This document shows, piece after piece, positions 15,599 through 19,633 of a stretch of DNA of 19,633 nt. This DNA is from a candidate division Zixibacteria bacterium RBG_16_43_9 (GTDB lineage: Bacteria; Zixibacteria; MSB-5A5; RBG-16-43-9), in the NCBI GenBank assembly GCA_001775355.1, contig MEWM01000049.1:1-19633 (forward strand). Reading direction: 5' to 3'. The notes under the pieces were generated by a model, which saw only the letters and a list, made by a program, of their open reading frames with translations, did not search any database and was not told where the DNA came from. The translations under genes and the position numbers were made by a program. Numbering within the stretch: the first letter of the stretch is position 1; each line of letters opens with the position of its first letter.

Positions 15599-15617
15599 AA
15601 CTAAGAAGAAGTGAAAT

Positions 15618-17006
15618 ATGATGATGCAATTCAAAAAGGTAAAAAAGCTTCATTTTGTGGGGATAGGTGGGACCGGGATGTGCGGCATTGCTGAAATATT
15701 ATGGAATTTAGGATATTCGGTTTCCGGGTCAGACATGAGAAGCTCTGAATCAACTGAGAGGTTGAGAAAATTAGGGATCAAGGTCTTCCTGGAGCACAAG
15801 AGGGAGAATGTCGCAGGAGCGGATGTTGTGGTCATCTCCTCAGCAGTCAAAGATACGAATCCAGAAGTAGTTTTCGCCAAGGAGAACAAAATCCCGGTGA
15901 TAAGAAGGTCAGAAATGTTGGGTGAATTGATGCGGATGAAATTCGGTATCGGAGTAGCAGGGACTCATGGAAAGACCACCACCACCTCGATGATAGGTCA
16001 GATTTTGACTGAGGCTGGGTTAGACCCGACCATAATCGTAGGCGGCAGGGTCGCAAACTTAGGGAGTAATGCCAAATTAGGTCAGGGTGAATACCTGGTA
16101 GCTGAGGCAGATGAGTTCGATCGCTCATTTTTGCGCCTTACTCCTACAATTGCTGTGGTCACTACCTTAGAAGCAGAGCATCTGGATTATTACAAGGATT
16201 TAGAGGAGATAAAGTCTGTTTTCACGGAGTTCGTTAATAAAGTTCCCTTTTATGGAAGTGTGATTTTGTGCCTGGATGAGGCGACTATTCAGGAGATAAT
16301 GCCCAGGATAGAAAGGCCTATAATCACTTACGGGCTGGTTCCCCAGGCTGACCTGGTCGCTCATTCAATCATGCTCAAAGAAAATGGCAGCCGTTTCAAG
16401 ATAAGGCATAAAGACAAAGATTTAGGAGAAGTCTCCCTGTTTGTTCCCGGAATCCATAATGTCAAAAACTCTTTAGCCGCACTCTGTGTGGCTTTGGAAC
16501 TGGAGATACCCTTTGACAAGATGAAGAAAGCTCTGTCAGAATTCAAAGGAGTTAGCAGGAGATTCGAAATCAAGGGGGTAATAGACGGGGTGATGGTTGT
16601 GGATGACTATGCGCATCATCCCACAGAGATAAAAGCCACTCTTAAGGCAGCAAGGGATGGATGGTCAAGAAGAACCATAGCTATCTTCCAGCCGCATCTG
16701 TACTCGCGTACCAGAGATTTTTATAAAGAGTTCGGTAAGTCTTTTTTCGACTCGGACATATTGATCGTAACAGATGTCTATCCTGCCAGGGAAGAGCCTA
16801 TTCCCGGTATAACCGGTGAGCTTGTCGCCTCACAAGCCAGAGAATACGGGCATAAGGAGGTCTTCTATATACCGGAGAAAGAGAAAATAATCCCCTTCCT
16901 CAAAAAAATTTTAAAATCAGGGGATATGGTAATAACCTTAGGGGCAGGAGACATATTCAAGGTGGGAGAAAATCTGATCTCATCTTTAAAAGAGGGGGAC
17001 AGATGA
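15618..17006 (+). CDS. murC: UDP-MurNAc:L-Ala ligase MurC
   Basis: MurC adds the first amino acid to UDP-MurNAc, starting the peptide stem. It has 462 residues. Motifs are FVGIGGTGMCGIA at 13-25, the ATP loop GTHGKTTTTSM at 115-125, EADEFDRSF at 163-171, RRFEI at 314-318, DDYAHHPTEI at 329-338 and FQPHLYSRTR at 357-366, which separate MurC from MurD, MurE and MurF. Three ATG codons run in a row or nearly so (15618, 15621 and the codon for Met3), and the purine-rich AAGAAGAAGTG before them fits any. The stop overlaps ftsQ in an ATGA. In many bacteria murB or ddl comes next; neither is here. Confidence 0.95.
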   Translation: MMMQFKKVKKLHFVGIGGTGMCGIAEILWNLGYSVSGSDMRSSESTERLRKLGIKVFLEHKRENVAGADVVVISSAVKDTNPEVVFAKENKIPVIRRSEMLGELMRMKFGIGVAGTHGKTTTTSMIGQILTEAGLDPTIIVGGRVANLGSNAKLGQGEYLVAEADEFDRSFLRLTPTIAVVTTLEAEHLDYYKDLEEIKSVFTEFVNKVPFYGSVILCLDEATIQEIMPRIERPIITYGLVPQADLVAHSIMLKENGSRFKIRHKDKDLGEVSLFVPGIHNVKNSLAALCVALELEIPFDKMKKALSEFKGVSRRFEIKGVIDGVMVVDDYAHHPTEIKATLKAARDGWSRRTIAIFQPHLYSRTRDFYKEFGKSFFDSDILIVTDVYPAREEPIPGITGELVASQAREYGHKEVFYIPEKEKIIPFLKKILKSGDMVITLGAGDIFKVGENLISSLKEGDR

Positions 17007-17728
17007 AAAAGGCATCAATCGCAGGAGTTCTGGTGCTGCTTTTTCTCTGGCTGAGAGGGGTTGAGCTTTTTTTCACTGAGTCGACTCTTTTCGGGCTGAA
17101 AAACCTGGACATAACGGGAAACGAAGGTTTAAGCCAGGACGAGGTGCTGAAGTTGGCGTATTTAAGATTGAAACAGAACATTTTCAAAATCGATTTAGGG
17201 GAGATCGAAAGGAAGATCCAAAAAGACCAGAGGGTCAAATCAGTTGAGACTTACAGGATCCTTCCGAACCAGGTTGCCATAAGGATAGAGGAGAAAAAAC
17301 CTGATCTTATTTTAAACCTTTCGCCCCAGCTGTGCGGGCTATCGTTGGAAGGGGAGATCATCCCCTTAAGAGAAGGGAAAGCCTATGATTTGCCAATTGT
17401 TAACGGGATAAAATCCAGGAGCTTTAAACCTTACAGCAGAGCAGAGGAGCCAAAAATCGAGGAAGCCTTGGCCTTTTACAAAGCAGTAAGGGAGAAACTA
17501 CCGGAGTTTCTGGATCAAATTTCAGAGATAGATTTAGAGGATAAGGATAATTTAGTAGTCATACTGGTGAAAAACGGTGCCAGAATCTTTTTCGGGACAG
17601 GCGATTTTCAAAAAAAAATCGAAAGATTCGTCTGGTTAGAAAAAGCATCAGTAGTCGAGGAATGCTCGTACCTTGATTTCAGATTCAAGGACCAGGTAAT
17701 TTTTAAAAGAGCAAAGAAAAGCCTCTAA
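17003..17728 (+). CDS. ftsQ: Cell division protein FtsQ (FtsQ/DivIB family)
   Basis: FtsQ is a bitopic divisome scaffold that binds FtsB/FtsL in the periplasm. At 241 residues it is slightly short. There is a very short cytoplasmic start (MKK), one membrane segment at about 5-22, then a POTRA domain at about 29-98 with FGLKNLDITGN at 30-40 and the final strand VAIRIEEKKP at 91-100, followed by the beta domain typical of FtsQ. Sequence conservation in this family is low, so the call rests on the POTRA domain, the topology and the position between murC and ftsA. ATG overlaps the murC stop by four bases, with AGAGGGGG just upstream as ribosome binding site. Confidence 0.92.
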   Translation: MKKASIAGVLVLLFLWLRGVELFFTESTLFGLKNLDITGNEGLSQDEVLKLAYLRLKQNIFKIDLGEIERKIQKDQRVKSVETYRILPNQVAIRIEEKKPDLILNLSPQLCGLSLEGEIIPLREGKAYDLPIVNGIKSRSFKPYSRAEEPKIEEALAFYKAVREKLPEFLDQISEIDLEDKDNLVVILVKNGARIFFGTGDFQKKIERFVWLEKASVVEECSYLDFRFKDQVIFKRAKKSL

Positions 17729-17732
17729 AAAG

Positions 17733-17769
17733 AAGCCTTTATACTGCCGTCCAGGCGGTATAAAAGCTT
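17733..17769 (+). promoter_or_regulatory. Strong hairpin directly before the ftsA ribosome binding site
   Basis: Bases 17733-17748 pair with 17754-17769 over 16 positions with one mismatch and one G-T wobble; the loop is GTCCA. The stem ends two bases before the CAGGGGAG that serves ftsA. No T-run follows, so it is not a classic terminator. It could set the ratio of FtsA to the upstream products or protect the mRNA 5' end after processing. Confidence 0.6.
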
Positions 17770-17785
17770 GCAGGGGAGATAAGCT

Positions 17786-19018
17786 ATGGGAAAAGATAAC
17801 GTGGTTGTGGGTTTAGATATGGGCACGACCAAGATAGGTGCAGTGATCGGGGAGGTGAATGAGGAAGGAAAAGTAAGGATCATCGGGTTAGGAACAGCTC
17901 CAGCCGAAGGTTTAAAGCGGGGGGTGGTGGTGAATTTAGAGCAGACGGTTAACTCGATAATCAAAGCGGTCCAGGATGCGGAGCTTATGGCAGGGGTGAA
18001 AGCTGAATCGATTTACGCCGGCATAGCCGGCGACCACATCCGCAGCATCAACAGCCGCGGAGTTATAGCTGTAACCCGTCAGGACCATGAGATCACCCAG
18101 TCTGAAATAGAAAGAGCAATTGAGGCTGCCAAAACTGTGGCTATCCCGATGGATCGGGAGATAATCCACGTGCTTCCCCAGGAATTCACCGTGGACGACC
18201 AGTCCGGGATTAAAGATCCCAGAGGAATGGGAGGCACCAGATTGGAAGTAGAGGTTCACATAGTCACCGGCTCAGTCACCTCGACCCAGAATATCCACCG
18301 GAGTGTGAAACGAGCAGGATATGAGCTTTTAGATTTAGTCTTAGAACCCCTGGCAGAAAGCCAGGCTCTACTTACGCCAGAGGAGATAGAGTCGGGAGTT
18401 GTCCTGATTGATATAGGTGGCGGGACTACTAATCTTGCAATTTTCTATGATGGTTGCATAAGGCATACTGCAGTTATAAGCTTAGGCGGGAGGAACGTAA
18501 CTAACGATTTAGCCATAGGTTTGAGAACTCCAGTTGAACAGGCCGAAGAGCTGAAAAAAAGTTATGGCTGTGCCCTGGCTTCATTAGCTGATCCAGAGGA
18601 GATGATAAAAGTTCCTGGAGTAGGCGCAAGAGAGCCAAGAGAAGTTTCCAGAAGCATATTAGCCGCTATAATCGAGCCCCGGATGGAGGAGATCTTCAGT
18701 TTGGCTTTGAGGGAGTTGAAGAAGACAAGTTTCTCAGATATTTTAGCAACCGGGGTTGTGCTGACTGGTGGAGGCTCTCTTTTAGAAGGGACAGAGGATT
18801 TAGCTGAGCAGGTTTTTGATATGCCGGTCAAAAAGGGCGAAGTAAAAGGAGTAAGCGGTCTTTTAGACATAGCGGCTAATCCGGTGAATACTACAGGAAT
18901 CGGGTTAGTTCTCTACGGGCTAAGAAATTACCAGGGGAAATTCAGAAAGGGAGCTAATGGAAGGCTTTTCAACCGGGTCGCTCACAGGGTAAAAAACTTT
19001 TTTGGAGAATATTTATAA
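17786..19018 (+). CDS. ftsA: Cell division protein FtsA
   Basis: FtsA is the actin-like ATPase that ties FtsZ filaments to the membrane. It has 410 residues. The actin-type nucleotide motifs are present: GLDMGTTKIG at 9-18 (phosphate 1), LIDIGGGTTNLA at 207-218 (phosphate 2) and LTGGGSLLEG at 326-335 (adenosine). The FtsA-specific 1C region lies at about 84-165. The last 20 residues (GRLFNRVAHRVKNFFGEYL from 392) form the amphipathic membrane-binding helix. ATG at 17786 is preceded by CAGGGGAG at 7-base spacing. A 57-base gap with a strong hairpin separates it from ftsQ, and a 168-base gap with two REP-like elements lies before ftsZ. Confidence 0.96.
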   Translation: MGKDNVVVGLDMGTTKIGAVIGEVNEEGKVRIIGLGTAPAEGLKRGVVVNLEQTVNSIIKAVQDAELMAGVKAESIYAGIAGDHIRSINSRGVIAVTRQDHEITQSEIERAIEAAKTVAIPMDREIIHVLPQEFTVDDQSGIKDPRGMGGTRLEVEVHIVTGSVTSTQNIHRSVKRAGYELLDLVLEPLAESQALLTPEEIESGVVLIDIGGGTTNLAIFYDGCIRHTAVISLGGRNVTNDLAIGLRTPVEQAEELKKSYGCALASLADPEEMIKVPGVGAREPREVSRSILAAIIEPRMEEIFSLALRELKKTSFSDILATGVVLTGGGSLLEGTEDLAEQVFDMPVKKGEVKGVSGLLDIAANPVNTTGIGLVLYGLRNYQGKFRKGANGRLFNRVAHRVKNFFGEYL

Positions 19019-19043
19019 AGAGGTCTTTGAGAAGCTCATGTTT

Positions 19044-19066
19044 GCGGGGCTGGGAGCCCCGCCTAC
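19044..19066 (-). repeat. REP-like element, reverse orientation
   Basis: A perfect 8-bp stem (GCGGGGCT with AGCCCCGC, loop GGG) is followed by CTAC at 19063-19066. It faces the next element across a 32-base spacer, with CCTACGA and TCGTAGG as inverted flanks, as in the pair at 3098-3169. Confidence 0.7.
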
Positions 19067-19098
19067 GAGAAGTGATGAGATATAAGTTCACGGTCTTC

Positions 19099-19122
19099 GT
19101 AGGTCGGGCACCTTGCCCGACC
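19099..19122 (+). repeat. REP-like element, forward orientation
   Basis: A GTAG head at 19099-19102 with stem GGTCGGGC, loop ACCTT and GCCCGACC. The 28 bases at 19096-19123 are identical to 3143-3170. Confidence 0.75.
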
Positions 19123-19186
19123 AGGCTCGTTCACTTTGGCTGGAATGATAAAGAAATATAAAATCTTTTAAAACAGGAGGTCAGTT

Positions 19187-19633
19187 ATGTTCTTCGAGTT
19201 AGACATAGGGGCTCAAGAATACGCTCGGATGAAAGTGGTGGGTGTGGGAGGTGCAGGCGGTAACGCAATCAACCGGATGATTGATGCATCATTATCCGGG
19301 GTGGAGTTCATCTCGGTCAATACAGACGCCCAGGCTTTAGATAGCTCCCGCTCGGTTCAAAAAATCCAGATCGGAGCCAAGCTGACCAAAGGTCTGGGAG
19401 CAGGCTCCAATCCGGAGATCGGCAGGAGGGCGATTGAAGAGGATAGGGAGCTGGTGGCTGAGGCGTTATGCGGAACTGATATGGTGTTCATCACCGCGGG
19501 TATGGGTGGAGGAACCGGCACTGGTGCGGCACCGATAATCGCGGAGATTGCCAAAGAATTAGGTGCTTTGACCATTGCAGTGGTGACCAAGCCATTTGAT
19601 TTTGAGGGAAAGAAAAGAATGGCAAAAGCCCTG
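19187..19633 (+). CDS. ftsZ: Cell division protein FtsZ (3' truncated by window end)
   Basis: FtsZ is the tubulin-like GTPase that forms the Z-ring. The first 149 codons are present and the frame is open at the right edge. The N-terminal GTP-binding motifs are clear: [14 protein letters not shown] at 18-31, VNTDAQAL at 44-51, and the tubulin signature [12 protein letters not shown] at 105-116, followed by TKPFDFEG at 134-141. ATG at 19187 has an ideal AGGAGG six bases upstream. A weak promoter-like pair, TTGGCT at 19136 and TATAAA at 19157 (15-base spacer), lies in the gap after ftsA, so ftsZ may have its own start of transcription; this is tentative. Confidence 0.97.
   Translation, partial: MFFELDIGAQEYARMKVVGVGGAGGNAINRMIDASLSGVEFISVNTDAQALDSSRSVQKIQIGAKLTKGLGAGSNPEIGRRAIEEDRELVAEALCGTDMVFITAGMGGGTGTGAAPIIAEIAKELGALTIAVVTKPFDFEGKKRMAKAL

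Noticed and set aside
15289..15617. CRISPR array or small RNA gene in the murG-murC gap
   Set aside because: There are no evenly spaced identical repeats with unique spacers. The palindromes belong to several dispersed families also found at other junctions.

Overview
The window is a nearly complete division and cell wall (dcw) cluster read left to right on the + strand, preceded by two genes for secreted proteins. The layout suggests an uncultivated diderm bacterium related to the FCB group or to neighbouring candidate phyla (Zixibacteria-, KSB1- or WOR-3-like). Three things point that way: a C25 peptidase ending in a type IX secretion/FlgD-like tail, a secreted protein ending in two dockerin-like repeats of the DVIYLVNYLFKGG type, and a dcw order without murB or ddl. 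The MurE sequence carries the DNPR signature of the meso-diaminopimelate-adding enzymes. The taxonomic placement is inference; no marker was compared.

Region 1 (1-3045) holds the 3' end of a dockerin-bearing secreted protein (+ strand) and a convergent gene for an exported C25 cysteine peptidase (- strand). Region 2 (3046-3499) has two palindromic elements, about 215 bases with nothing recognised, and then a clear promoter (TTGACA, 17-base spacer, TAATAT) whose start region is covered by three GTGGCAA boxes at exact 10-base spacing. This is very probably the MraZ operator. Region 3 (3500-19633) contains mraZ, rsmH, ftsL, ftsI, murE, murF, mraY, murD, ftsW, murG, murC, ftsQ, ftsA and the first 149 codons of ftsZ.

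The genes work as one pathway. MurC, MurD, MurE and MurF build the UDP-MurNAc-pentapeptide. MraY and MurG make lipid I and lipid II. FtsW with FtsI polymerise and cross-link septal peptidoglycan, and FtsL, FtsQ, FtsA and FtsZ are divisome parts. RsmH methylates 16S rRNA and MraZ controls transcription. Many junctions overlap by 4 to 35 bases, indicating translational coupling. Four junctions (murE-murF, mraY-murD, murG-murC, ftsA-ftsZ) are instead opened by palindromic repeats.

The protein content is ordinary. The unusual part is the intergenic DNA: eight GTAG-headed GC-rich hairpins that fit the definition of REP elements, an 85-base four-way-junction repeat present twice, a 51-base two-hairpin repeat present twice about 20 bases before murF and murC, a further composite palindrome before murD, a strong hairpin just ahead of the ftsA ribosome binding site, and two 7-base tandem repeats at the left end. 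No new enzyme system was found.
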